64,000 nt of DNA from CALMKX01 sp036274895. GTDB lineage: Bacteria > Acidobacteriota > Thermoanaerobaculia > Multivoradales > SZUA-115. Each line of letters starts with the position of its first letter. Position 1 is the stretch's first letter. Below, in pieces: positions 1 through 7,614 of this stretch. The stretch is from the NCBI GenBank assembly GCA_036274895.1, contig DASUEU010000074.1:53920-117919 (forward strand), in the 5' to 3' direction. Both the position numbers and the translations under genes were made by a program. Below the pieces are notes generated by a model. It was not told where the DNA came from. It saw nothing but the letters and a program-made list of their open reading frames with translations, and searched no databases.

Positions 1-9
1 GGGAGTCGC

Positions 10-567
10 TCAGAAATGAAAGACCTGGTGGACGGGGACGGAGAAGCCGGGCAGGACGTCGGCGCCGTCGAGGAGGTCATCGCCCGAGAAGGAGTGGATG
101 TCAGCCGCGGAGCGGTAGGCGGTGATGCGCTCGGCCTTGGGGTTGACCACCCACACCAGGCGGCAGCCCGATGCCAGGTACTCGAAGACCTTGTCCTCGA
201 CCTCGCTCATGGTGTCGGAGGGGGAGAGCACCTCGACTGCCAGGTCCGGAGCGCCTTCCCAGAAGCTGTCGGAAGGACCGGTTGGGGGAATCCGCTCGGC
301 GCTGACGAAGGCCACGTCCGGGGCACGCACCGTGTCAGGATCGCGAGCCAGCACGAAGCCGGTCTCGGCGGCGTAGGTCTGGCCGAGTCCTCGCTCCTGG
401 ACGAAGTTTGCCACCAACCTCCCGAGCTCCAGGGCAAGGCGGCCGTGCTTGCTCCCTGCAGGTGACATACACCTCACCTCCCCTTTCACCAACTCATAGC
501 GAAGGTCGTCATCCGGGAGCGCGAGCAGCTCCTCGGCCGTCATGAGGGATTCGGTGATGACGATCAT
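10..567 (-). CDS. Uma2-family (DUF820) putative endonuclease
   Basis: The 185-residue protein has the Uma2/DUF820 layout, a PD-(D/E)XK nuclease fold common in multicopy form in cyanobacteria, Chloroflexi and Acidobacteriota. Family marks are an N-terminal MTAEELLALPDDD stretch, YELVKGEV, the APDVAFV aspartate, the PDLAVEVLSP glutamate and the following EDKVFEY lysine, which together give the expected D-E-K site. I place the start at ATG 567 (MIVITESL), because upstream in-frame codons add a low-complexity tail without family similarity. The biological role of Uma2 proteins is unsettled; many are thought to be remnants of mobile or defence functions. It is monocistronic here, and the upstream gap holds an extragenic repeat. 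Confidence 0.85.
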   Translation of the reverse strand: MIVITESLMTAEELLALPDDDLRYELVKGEVRCMSPAGSKHGRLALELGRLVANFVQERGLGQTYAAETGFVLARDPDTVRAPDVAFVSAERIPPTGPSDSFWEGAPDLAVEVLSPSDTMSEVEDKVFEYLASGCRLVWVVNPKAERITAYRSAADIHSFSGDDLLDGADVLPGFSVPVHQVFHF

Positions 568-628
568 GGTCGGCTTCCTGGCTGGGGATGATAGTACCAG
601 CGCGCGGCCAAGGGCGCCCCGCCCCGTC

Positions 629-729
629 GTCATCCCGACCGGAGCCCGCGCAGCGGGCGGAGCGGAGGGATCTCCCCATGGGAGCGCCGCCCGCCCCAGC
701 CGCCCCTCTGCTTTGCTCGGGGCGGCAGC
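629..729. repeat. Bipartite extragenic repeat, copy 1
   Basis: The left half begins GTCATCCCGACCGGAGCC and ends GGAGGGATCTCCC; the right half is CCCCTCTGCTTTGCTCGGGG. The same two-part arrangement recurs at 21143-21239. Shorter relatives (ATCCCGAGCGAAG...GAGGGATCT) lie in several other gaps. It resembles widespread REP-like intergenic repeats; no coding potential is evident. Confidence 0.75.
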
Positions 730-763
730 TGGTGCGGGGGCGGCACATCGATAGGCGTCGGTC

Positions 764-1426
764 CTATGCCTCCGCCTCGCTTGATCCGCCGGAGGTGTAG
801 GCGCGGCCGAGCCGAGCTACGGCGGCCAGCTCGTCGAACCACTGCACCTCTTGCGCCGACAGTTGGCGAGCGAGCCGGTCCGAGTCTCCTCCGAGCAGCT
901 CCTCGATCAAGCCGAGTATGGCGTTCTTGAGCTCGTCGGCCAGGTTCAGCAGGGCATCGATCCATCGGGGGAGGGCAGCCCCGAAGAGGCCGAAGATCCA
1001 CTCGAGGATCGCTCTCAGGATCTTCTTCACCTCCTGGAAGTGCTTGGCCAGCCAACGCAGGAACTTGCTGATCCACCCTGCCTTCATGCCTCGCTCCATC
1101 GTCGCAGTGGTCGACCGGAGAAGCTCGACGCCAGCCTGATGACGCACCAGCTCGTTGAGCTCTTGCTGCTGGGCGGGAGCGAGGCGGGCGGCCCGCGTCA
1201 GTGTGAAGGTGACCAGTCGCTCCATCTGGACCTGGAGCGCCTGGGTCGAGGAGTCGACCATTGCCATGGTCTGCTCATCCTCGGCCCGGCGGGCGGCCTC
1301 AAGGGCCTGCTGCCGGAACGACTCGGTGTAGCGGCTGATCCCGCCGGTGAACTCCCGGAGGAGCCCGAGATCGTCACTTCTCTTGCCGGGCTCGGGCGCT
1401 TGATCGTTGGGTTCTTTCTGAGACAT
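764..1426 (-). CDS. Hypothetical protein with amphipathic helix block
   Basis: I do not recognise a family. The 220-residue protein starts at ATG 1426 (MSQKEPND), preceded by a clear AAGGAG ribosome-binding site seven bases away; earlier in-frame codons lack one. Residues 1-105 are charged, helix-prone and rich in Q, E and R. Residues about 115-180 form a run of strongly amphipathic helices with many W, F, L and I residues interleaved with K, R and E, which suggests membrane-surface association or self-assembly rather than a classical transmembrane span. There is no signal peptide. The tail is acidic and serine/glycine rich. It stands alone between a Uma2 gene and a DJ-1/PhzF pair. Confidence 0.7.
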   Translation of the reverse strand: MSQKEPNDQAPEPGKRSDDLGLLREFTGGISRYTESFRQQALEAARRAEDEQTMAMVDSSTQALQVQMERLVTFTLTRAARLAPAQQQELNELVRHQAGVELLRSTTATMERGMKAGWISKFLRWLAKHFQEVKKILRAILEWIFGLFGAALPRWIDALLNLADELKNAILGLIEELLGGDSDRLARQLSAQEVQWFDELAAVARLGRAYTSGGSSEAEA

Positions 1427-1580
1427 GTCCACTCTCCTTGGCTCGGGGCTCGGTCTCAAACGGGGCCTCTGGCGGGCTACCCTCGACTTGATTGATTCCG
1501 CCGCGAAGCCCCGGCGCCCCGTGGACTACGGGGGGAGCCGAGCCTCCCTGCCTCCGAGAATCCCCTCGTGAGCGTTTTGG

Positions 1581-2405
1581 TTACTGGGGTGGGCCTGAAT
1601 CTGCTGTCGCCGCCAGCCGCCCGCTGAGCACGGTCACCGCACGGCCGGCGAGGAGGCAGCGGTCGGCTTCCCGGCGGATGGTCAGCCAGCCGCCGCGGGC
1701 GGAGGCCTGGTAGGCCCGGACGGAGTCCTTGCCCAGCTTCTCCAGCCAGTACGGGCCGATGCCGCAGTGGGCCGAGCCGGTCACGGGATCCTCGTCCACC
1801 CCGGCGGCAGGGGCGAAGAAGCGAGACACGCAGTCCGCATCCGGCCGGCTGGCGCGGGCGGTGACGGACACCCCCCGCACCCGGGGTTCCAGGGCACCCA
1901 GCCGGCGAAAGTCGGGAGCCAGGGCGAGCACGGCAGCCTCGCTCTCGAGCTCGAGCAGGAAGTCCTCGCCGTAGCGGCCCACGCAGCAGGGCGGTGAAGT
2001 GAGCCCCAGGGCCTCGGTCAGGCCCGGTGACGGCTCGGCCGGCTGCACGTCGTGGCAGGGGAAGTCGAGCTCGATCTCCTCGCCACGCCGCCGCGCTGTC
2101 AGGAGGCCGCTCAGGGTGTGGAAGCGGGCCGTCTCCTCGGGCCGCAGTCGCCCGGTTCCCCACAGGGCGTGGGCGGAGGCGAGGGTGGCGTGGCCGCAGA
2201 GCTTGACCTCCACAGCCGGGGTGAACCAGCGCAGGAGCCAGCCGTCCCCCTCGGGCAGCAGGAAGGCGGTTTCGGAGAGGTTCATCTCCCGCGCCACGGC
2301 CGCCAGCCACTCGTCCGGCCGCGGTCCGTCCAGGAAGCACACCGCCGCCGGGTTGCCGGCGAAGGGCTGATCGGTGAAGGCGTCGATCTGGAGAAGCTCG
2401 AGCAT
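1581..2405 (-). CDS. PhzF-family isomerase
   Basis: The 274-residue protein is full length for the PhzF/diaminopimelate-epimerase-like fold. It shows IDAFTDQPFAGNPAAV at the N-terminus, NLSETAFL with the glutamate at residue 45 (the catalytic acid position of PhzF), and EDPVTGSAHCGIGPYW in the second half. No other phenazine genes are nearby, so a general small-molecule isomerase is likelier than phenazine synthesis. It lies seven bases downstream of the DJ-1/PfpI gene on the same strand and is probably cotranscribed and translated from GAGG upstream of ATG 2405. Confidence 0.9.
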   Translation of the reverse strand: MLELLQIDAFTDQPFAGNPAAVCFLDGPRPDEWLAAVAREMNLSETAFLLPEGDGWLLRWFTPAVEVKLCGHATLASAHALWGTGRLRPEETARFHTLSGLLTARRRGEEIELDFPCHDVQPAEPSPGLTEALGLTSPPCCVGRYGEDFLLELESEAAVLALAPDFRRLGALEPRVRGVSVTARASRPDADCVSRFFAPAAGVDEDPVTGSAHCGIGPYWLEKLGKDSVRAYQASARGGWLTIRREADRCLLAGRAVTVLSGRLAATADSGPPQ

Positions 2406-2412
2406 GGGGGCC

Positions 2413-3045
2413 TCAGCCGGAAACGGCCGCGTCCGGCCGCGGCCAGGGGTAGTCGATGTAGTGGGCGGTGTCGCGGGCGGCGTCCTCGCCGCAGAGGTGG
2501 GCCACCACCGAAAAAGCCATGTCCATGCCGGCGGCCACCCCGGCCGAGGTGAAGATGCCGTCCCGCACCACCCGCGCCGTGCGCTCCACCTCGATGGTCG
2601 GGTCGAGCGAGGCGAGCAGGTCGAGGGCCCCCCAGTGGGTGGTGGCCCGGCGGCCGGCGAGCAGGCCCGAGCGGGCGAGCAGCAGGGAGCCGGTGCACAC
2701 CGAGGTCACCAGCTTGGCCCCCGCCGCCACCCGGTGGATCCAGGCCAGCACCTCACCGTCCTCGAGCAGGGCACGGGTGCCCACGCCCCCCGGCACGACC
2801 AGCAGGTCGATCGGCGGGCAGTCGGCGAAGTGGTAGTGGGGCAGAACCTGGAGGCCGCCGACGGTCTGGAGCAGCGCCGTCACCCGGGCCACCGTGAAGA
2901 CCTGGAAAGGCGCCCCCTCCTCGGTACGCCGCGAAGCCACCCCCGGCACCAACCGAGCCCGCGAGAAGACCTCGAACGGCCCGGCGAAGTCGAGAACCTC
3001 GACGCCGTCGAAGAGGAGGATGCCGACTGAGAGGGGTTTGTTCAT
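2413..3045 (-). CDS. DJ-1/PfpI-family protein, isonitrile-hydratase-like
   Basis: The 210-residue protein has the DJ-1/PfpI (class I glutamine amidotransferase-like) fold. Visible marks are GILLFDGVEVLDFAGPFEVF with the conserved acid near residue 16, the VVPGGVGT loop, and the nucleophile elbow TSVCTGSLLLA with cysteine 117, followed by ATTHWGALDLL as in InhA-type isonitrile hydratases and AraC-associated members. There is no AraC DNA-binding domain, so an enzymatic or stress role is more likely. The start at ATG 3045 gives the normal family N-terminus. It is first in a two-gene unit with the PhzF gene. Confidence 0.88.
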   Translation of the reverse strand: MNKPLSVGILLFDGVEVLDFAGPFEVFSRARLVPGVASRRTEEGAPFQVFTVARVTALLQTVGGLQVLPHYHFADCPPIDLLVVPGGVGTRALLEDGEVLAWIHRVAAGAKLVTSVCTGSLLLARSGLLAGRRATTHWGALDLLASLDPTIEVERTARVVRDGIFTSAGVAAGMDMAFSVVAHLCGEDAARDTAHYIDYPWPRPDAAVSG

Positions 3046-3226
3046 CGTGGGCTCGTCTGGGGAAGCGATGCAGGCGCGGATCATATCGCCTCTCGCCCGG
3101 GTGTCCGCGGCTTGGCCTGCGGTGAGACGTTCAGCTACGGTAGACTTCGCTAACACCCGATCACGTTGCTCTACCTTTGCTCTCGAGGCCCAGGCCCAGG
3201 GAAAGGGCTGAGACCGAACCATCGCC

Positions 3227-4228
3227 ATGACCGCACGTCCGCTGAACGTCTTCGTCTCCTACGCCCAGGAGAGCCCCGAGCACGCCGAGCGGGTGCGGCG
3301 GCTGGTCGAGCAGCTCCGCGCACAGGGGTTCCGCTGCTCCTACGACCAGGACCCGGCCTGGCGCGAAGAGGGCTGGCTGGAGTGGATGAAGCACGAGATC
3401 GAAAAATCGCACGTGGTGCTGATGGTGTGCTCGTCCCAATACGCCAAGGTCGAGGGCGGAGCTGGTCAGCCGGTCAGAGGACGGGGATCGCGATTCGAAT
3501 ACACCCTCCTCCGGGACGAGGTCTTCTCCGCGGGGATGCGTAACAAGAGGATCGTGCCGATCCTCCTCGGCGGAGTCTCGGAGGAAGTGATCCCGGCAGA
3601 GTTCCGGGATTACACGTACTTTCGACCGGACTCGGAGGCAGGCTTCGGCAGGCTGGTGGAGCATCTGCGGCTCCCCCGTTGCGGCGCGCTGGGGCCTGGT
3701 CGTCCGTCGGCGTCGCGCTGGCAGTCCCGATCTCGTGCCCCACGGCGGGCCGTGGCTGTCGGCGCAGCCCTCCTCGGGGTCTTCCTCCTGATCGTGATGA
3801 TTCAGCGCTGGCCGGCGGATACGGCTCGCATCGAGCCACCAACCCACGAAACCGAGGTCCAGACACCCGCGACAGCGCCGCCGAACTTCCCGGGCGCCTC
3901 TCAGCCGATCGAGGAGCGACCCAAGCCGCATGTGGAGGACCGGAAGCCACGGCCGGCGCCTTTGCATGCCGAGTTTCGACTGGGGGACGGTCAGGCGCGG
4001 ACTTTTCTCGGTGGCAGGGTCACGATCTCCGTGGTCTACCACCAACTCGGTAGCCGTACCTACGGCACCCTGTACCTGAACGTGCACGGGCAGGAACCCC
4101 GCAAGGAGCCACTCGCCCACGCCGGGCCGTTGCTCTTCGAGCTGAACGGCAATCAGTATTCCCTCACGGTGCTCGAGGACAACGAGGCGACCCGCTCCGC
4201 CTCCCTCGAGCTGAACGAGCTTCGCTGA
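3227..4228 (+). CDS. SEFIR-domain membrane protein with extracytoplasmic C-terminal domain
   Basis: Residues 5-150 match the SEFIR (SEF/IL-17R, TIR-like) fold: NVFVSYAQESPEHAERVRRL, CSYDQD, a long helix WLEWMKHEIEKSHVVLMVCS and the IVPILLGG strand. A basic stretch (160-174) precedes one transmembrane helix (about 174-193), then a proline-rich linker and a C-terminal beta-rich domain (about 247-333). The topology puts SEFIR inside and the C-domain outside. Bacterial SEFIR and TIR proteins are known in anti-phage NAD-depleting or signalling roles; catalysis here is inferred only. The C-domain recurs in the protein at 16451-16969. The secreted CsgG/FlgO-like gene starts 43 bases downstream and may share a transcript. 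Confidence 0.82.
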   Translation: MTARPLNVFVSYAQESPEHAERVRRLVEQLRAQGFRCSYDQDPAWREEGWLEWMKHEIEKSHVVLMVCSSQYAKVEGGAGQPVRGRGSRFEYTLLRDEVFSAGMRNKRIVPILLGGVSEEVIPAEFRDYTYFRPDSEAGFGRLVEHLRLPRCGALGPGRPSASRWQSRSRAPRRAVAVGAALLGVFLLIVMIQRWPADTARIEPPTHETEVQTPATAPPNFPGASQPIEERPKPHVEDRKPRPAPLHAEFRLGDGQARTFLGGRVTISVVYHQLGSRTYGTLYLNVHGQEPRKEPLAHAGPLLFELNGNQYSLTVLEDNEATRSASLELNELR

Positions 4229-4271
4229 TGCCGATAACGATGTTGGTACCGAACAGGAGTCGAATCGACCC

Positions 4272-5213
4272 ATGAACAACAGAGTGTTGACCGTAGCCCT
4301 CAGTATGCTGTCCCTCGTAGGTCTCGCTCGCGAGGTCGAGGCCCAGAAGCCCCTCTCCGACGCCACAGAGGAGCTTGCCCAGAAGATTGCCACCAGCATG
4401 AACGAGGACCAGAAGCGGAGGGTCGCGGTGCTGCCGCCGCGGATGAACGACGGCCCGGAGAATCAGCTCTGCACCTACATCGCCGAAGAGCTGCTGAGTC
4501 ATCTCGTCAACCTCAGGAAGGTCGAGGTGGTCGAGCGGGGGCTGCTCGAGAAGCTGCTCGAAGAAATCGACCTCGGCCGCAGCGCCGCCATCGACCCCAA
4601 GACTGCGCAGGAGGCGAAGAAGATCTCCGGCGCCGACGCCTTGGTGTTGGGTGTGGTGACGGAGTTTCCCAGCTACGTGGCGGTGAACAGTCGGATGATC
4701 GACACCGAAACGGGCCTGATCTTCGCTGCTGCGCAGGTGAAGATCTTGAAGGACGAGAACGTCAAGCAGTTGATGGCGCCGAGCACGCGGGTTCAGAGCG
4801 TGACACGAAGCTTGTCGACATCGGGTAGTGCATCAAGCAGTGAGCTGGCTCCTGAGCCAGTTGTCCAGAACCTCGACAAGTTCAAGTTCGAGCTTACCGG
4901 CTGCTGGGCGAAGGGCTCAGACCTGGAGTGCCGATTCTTTGTTACCAACGAGGCCGCAGACAGAGACCTTGGGATCTATGGTTGGTCTCGCGTCTTCGAT
5001 GAGGAGGGGAATGAATACCCAGTGTCAGCTGTAGCCCTTGGCAACGCCGGTGGTGATAGGAGTGCCAGTAATCGACTCCTCACTGGAGTGCGAGTCAAGC
5101 TCACGATGAATTTCGAGGGAATTCCCGTGGCCACACTACGGCTGGCCGCACTCGAGGTCAGCAGTAGTAGTGCGAGGCTGACCTTCAGAGATGTGCCAAT
5201 CCAGCGCAAGTAG
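4272..5213 (+). CDS. Secreted CsgG/FlgO-domain protein
   Basis: The 313-residue protein begins with a signal peptide (hydrophobic residues 5-20, probable cleavage after VEA at about 25). Residues 40-175 match the FlgO/CsgG-type fold: RVAVLPP, a helix ending in HLVNLRKVEVVERGLLEKLLEE, ISGADALVLGVVTEF and a strand pair VNSRMIDTETGLIFAAAQV. After a serine-rich linker, residues about 188-313 form a beta-sandwich-like domain reminiscent of DUF4352-type modules. CsgG/FlgO domains usually act in the periplasm or outer membrane; no cysteine lipobox is present. Base composition drops visibly in the last 400 bases, which hints at a different origin for the C-terminal domain. It follows the SEFIR gene. 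Confidence 0.8.
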   Translation: MNNRVLTVALSMLSLVGLAREVEAQKPLSDATEELAQKIATSMNEDQKRRVAVLPPRMNDGPENQLCTYIAEELLSHLVNLRKVEVVERGLLEKLLEEIDLGRSAAIDPKTAQEAKKISGADALVLGVVTEFPSYVAVNSRMIDTETGLIFAAAQVKILKDENVKQLMAPSTRVQSVTRSLSTSGSASSSELAPEPVVQNLDKFKFELTGCWAKGSDLECRFFVTNEAADRDLGIYGWSRVFDEEGNEYPVSAVALGNAGGDRSASNRLLTGVRVKLTMNFEGIPVATLRLAALEVSSSSARLTFRDVPIQRK

Positions 5214-5295
5214 GGGCGAGGGGACAAGCTGGGAGGAGTGCCCTTGCCGAACTTCTGACCCTCGGGGTCAAGATGACGAAAGGGCGGTAGGAGTT

Positions 5296-5324
5296 CCCCC
5301 GCCCCCGAAATTCGGGAGCGGGGG
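5296..5324. terminator. Strong hairpin between convergent genes
   Basis: A 13-bp stem with one mismatch and a three-base loop (CCCCCGCCCCCGA / TCGGGAGCGGGGG) lies between the convergent FlgO-like and recA genes. There is no T-run on either side, so it is a candidate bidirectional or Rho-assisted terminator only. Confidence 0.55.
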
Positions 5325-5365
5325 GAGCGGCAGGCAGGTTCTGCCCGCCGCCGAGAGTCACCGTG

Positions 5366-6406
5366 TCAGGCCGAGCCCTCCCGCCCTTCCGCCAGGCTGG
5401 TGACGGCGGGGGGGAGGCCCATCTTCTCGCGTAGCTTGGTCTCGATCTCGGTGGCGAGGTCGGGGTTGTCGCGCAGGAACTGCTTGGCGGCTTCGCGACC
5501 TTGGCCGAGGCGGATCTCGCCGCAGCTGAACCAGGCGCCGCTCTTGGTCACCAGCTTGTGCTCGACCCCGAGGTCGATCAGCTCGCCGGTCCGGGAGATG
5601 CCCTCGCCGTAGTTGAGGTCGAACTCGGCCTGGCGGAAGGGGGCGGCCACCTTGTTCTTGACCACCTTCACCTTGGCCCGGCTGCCGACCACCTCCTCGC
5701 CCTCCTTGAGCGAGGCGATACGCCGGATGTCGATGCGCACCGAGGAGTAGAACTTCAAGGCCCGGCCGCCGGTGGTGGTCTCCGGACTGCCGAACATCAC
5801 CCCGATCTTCTCGCGGATCTGGTTGATGAAGATCAGGCAGGTCTTGGACTTGGCGACGATCGCCGTGAGCTTGCGCAGGGCCTGGGACATCAGCCGCGCC
5901 TGCAGGCCCACGTGCGAGTCCCCCATCTCACCCTCCAGCTCGGCGCGCGGCACCAGGGCCGCCACCGAGTCCACCACCACCACGTCCACCCCGTTCGAGC
6001 GCACCAACATCTCGGCGATCTCCAGGGCTTGCTCGCCGTTGTCGGGCTGGGAGACCAGCAGGTTGTCGATGTCGACGCCGATCTTCTTGGCGTACTCGGC
6101 GTCCAAGGCGTGCTCGGCGTCGATGAAGGCGGCCACGCCGCCGAGGCGCTGGGCGTTGCCGATCACCGAGAGGGCGAGGGTGGTCTTGCCGGAGGACTCG
6201 GGGCCGAAGACCTCGATCACCCGGCCGCGGGGGAAACCGCCGCCGCCGATGGCGAAGTCGACGGCCAGGGAGCCGGTCGGGATGCCGGGGATGGCCTGGT
6301 GCTCGCGCTGGCCCAGGCGCATGATCGAGCCCTTGCCGAACTGGCGCTCGATCTGGGTCAAGGCGTTCTCGATCGCCTTGAAGCGTTCCGCTTTCGCGTC
6401 GCTCAT
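5366..6406 (-). CDS. recA: Recombinase RecA
   Basis: The 346-residue protein is a full-length RecA, the ATP-dependent strand-exchange protein and LexA co-protease. Walker A is GPESSGKT at residues 68-75. The MSQALRKLTAIVAKSKTCLI segment, the INQIREKIGVMFGSPETTTGG L2 region, and the SRTGELIDLG and GSWFSC-like (here GAWFSC) motifs are all present. The start at ATG 6406 is supported by an AGGAGGAT ribosome-binding site at 6415-6423. A TAGAAT hexamer at 6444-6449 on this strand could be a -10 element, without a clear -35. No LexA or RecX gene is adjacent. Confidence 0.98.
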   Translation of the reverse strand: MSDAKAERFKAIENALTQIERQFGKGSIMRLGQREHQAIPGIPTGSLAVDFAIGGGGFPRGRVIEVFGPESSGKTTLALSVIGNAQRLGGVAAFIDAEHALDAEYAKKIGVDIDNLLVSQPDNGEQALEIAEMLVRSNGVDVVVVDSVAALVPRAELEGEMGDSHVGLQARLMSQALRKLTAIVAKSKTCLIFINQIREKIGVMFGSPETTTGGRALKFYSSVRIDIRRIASLKEGEEVVGSRAKVKVVKNKVAAPFRQAEFDLNYGEGISRTGELIDLGVEHKLVTKSGAWFSCGEIRLGQGREAAKQFLRDNPDLATEIETKLREKMGLPPAVTSLAEGREGSA

Positions 6407-6600
6407 GAAGTGGGATCCTCCTGCGGGTCGTTAGCCCGGTCGTATTCTAGTTTGCTCTGGGGGTGAGGACGGAAGCGCAGCAGGCGCGGGCAGGGCAAAG
6501 CAGCCGGCAGCCCGTCGGGCGAAAGCACCGGAGCGAACCGAAGGGTAGGCGCGCGGTAGGATATGGCCTTCGCGCGCGAGCGTCAAACGGACCCCTCTCC

Positions 6601-7614
6601 TTGTCCTCTCGAACCCTCTTGGAAGAGCGCCTCGCCGGCGTCCCCGGCTTGACCCTCAAGCCCGGCGAGCCCCTGGCCCGGCACACCACCTTCAAGATCG
6701 GCGGCCCGGCCGAGCTCTTCGTCGACGTGGGCACCGAGGCCGCCCTCTCGGCCCTCCTCGCCGCCGTGCGGGAGGCGGGCTGCCCCTTCCTGCTGATCGG
6801 CCTGGGCTCGAACCTGCTCGTCGCGGACGAGGGCCTGCCCGGGGTGGTGGCACGGCTTTCCGGGGATTTCCGGCGCATCCAGCTCCACGGCACGCGCGCC
6901 CTGGCCGGGGCCGCGGTGGCCCTGCCGCACCTCGCCAAGGCCGCGGCCAAGGCCGGCCTCTCCGGGCTCGAGCCCCTGTGCGGCTTCCCTTCAACCGTGG
7001 GCGGGGCGGTGTGGATGAACGCCGGCTGCTACGGCCGGGAGATCAAGGACGTGCTGATCTCGGCCTGGCTGGTCTACGGCGACGGCCGGCGGCAGCGCAT
7101 CGGCGTCAGAGAGCTGGGCGCCGGCTACCGCTCGACGGCCCTCCAGGCGACCGACGCGTTGGTCACCCGGGCCAGCTTCCGGCTCCAGCCGGCGGATCCC
7201 GCCGCTTGTCTGGCTCAGATCGAGGAGCTCAATGCCCGGCGCTGGGCCAGTCTGCCTTCCGGCGTGGGCAACGCCGGCTCGATCTTCAAGAACCCCCCGG
7301 GGGACTACGCCGGCCGGCTGATCGAGGCCTGCGGCTTGAAAGGGCGCACGGAGGGTGGTGCCCAGATCAGCGACAAGCACGCCAACGTCATCGTCAACCG
7401 CGGTGGTGCCCGGGCCGGGGACGTGCTCGCTCTGATGCGCGAGGCCCGCCGCGCGGTTGCGGAGCGCTTCGGGGTGACCCTGCAGCCGGAGGTGGTCCTG
7501 GCCGGCGCCGCCCTCACTTCCGATCCGCCGGCGCCACCGTCAACACGTCCCCGGCCGAGCGGGCCGCGAACTCCGGCGCGTACATGCCCTGGAGGGTCGC
7601 CGGAGCGACCTTGA
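6601..7614 (+). CDS. murB: UDP-N-acetylenolpyruvoylglucosamine reductase MurB
   Basis: MurB reduces UDP-GlcNAc-enolpyruvate to UDP-MurNAc in peptidoglycan synthesis, using FAD and NADPH. The FAD-binding marks are HTTFKIGGPAELF and GLGSNLLV; the centre has GFPSTVGGAVWMNAGCYG; the catalytic serine sits in GNAGSIFKNP and the late glutamate in LQPEVVLAG. I chose the TTG at 6601 because family similarity begins right after it; an in-frame GTG at 6463 would add 46 atypical residues. After VVLAG the frame runs on for about 35 proline/arginine-rich residues. That tail overlaps the end of the convergent alpha-2-macroglobulin gene by 101 bases. Confidence 0.93.
   Translation: MSSRTLLEERLAGVPGLTLKPGEPLARHTTFKIGGPAELFVDVGTEAALSALLAAVREAGCPFLLIGLGSNLLVADEGLPGVVARLSGDFRRIQLHGTRALAGAAVALPHLAKAAAKAGLSGLEPLCGFPSTVGGAVWMNAGCYGREIKDVLISAWLVYGDGRRQRIGVRELGAGYRSTALQATDALVTRASFRLQPADPAACLAQIEELNARRWASLPSGVGNAGSIFKNPPGDYAGRLIEACGLKGRTEGGAQISDKHANVIVNRGGARAGDVLALMREARRAVAERFGVTLQPEVVLAGAALTSDPPAPPSTRPRPSGPRTPARTCPGGSPERP

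Noticed and set aside
1581..3045. Phenazine biosynthesis locus
   Set aside because: Only a PhzF-family gene is present, beside a DJ-1/PfpI gene; no other phz genes occur, and PhzF homologues are widespread outside phenazine pathways.
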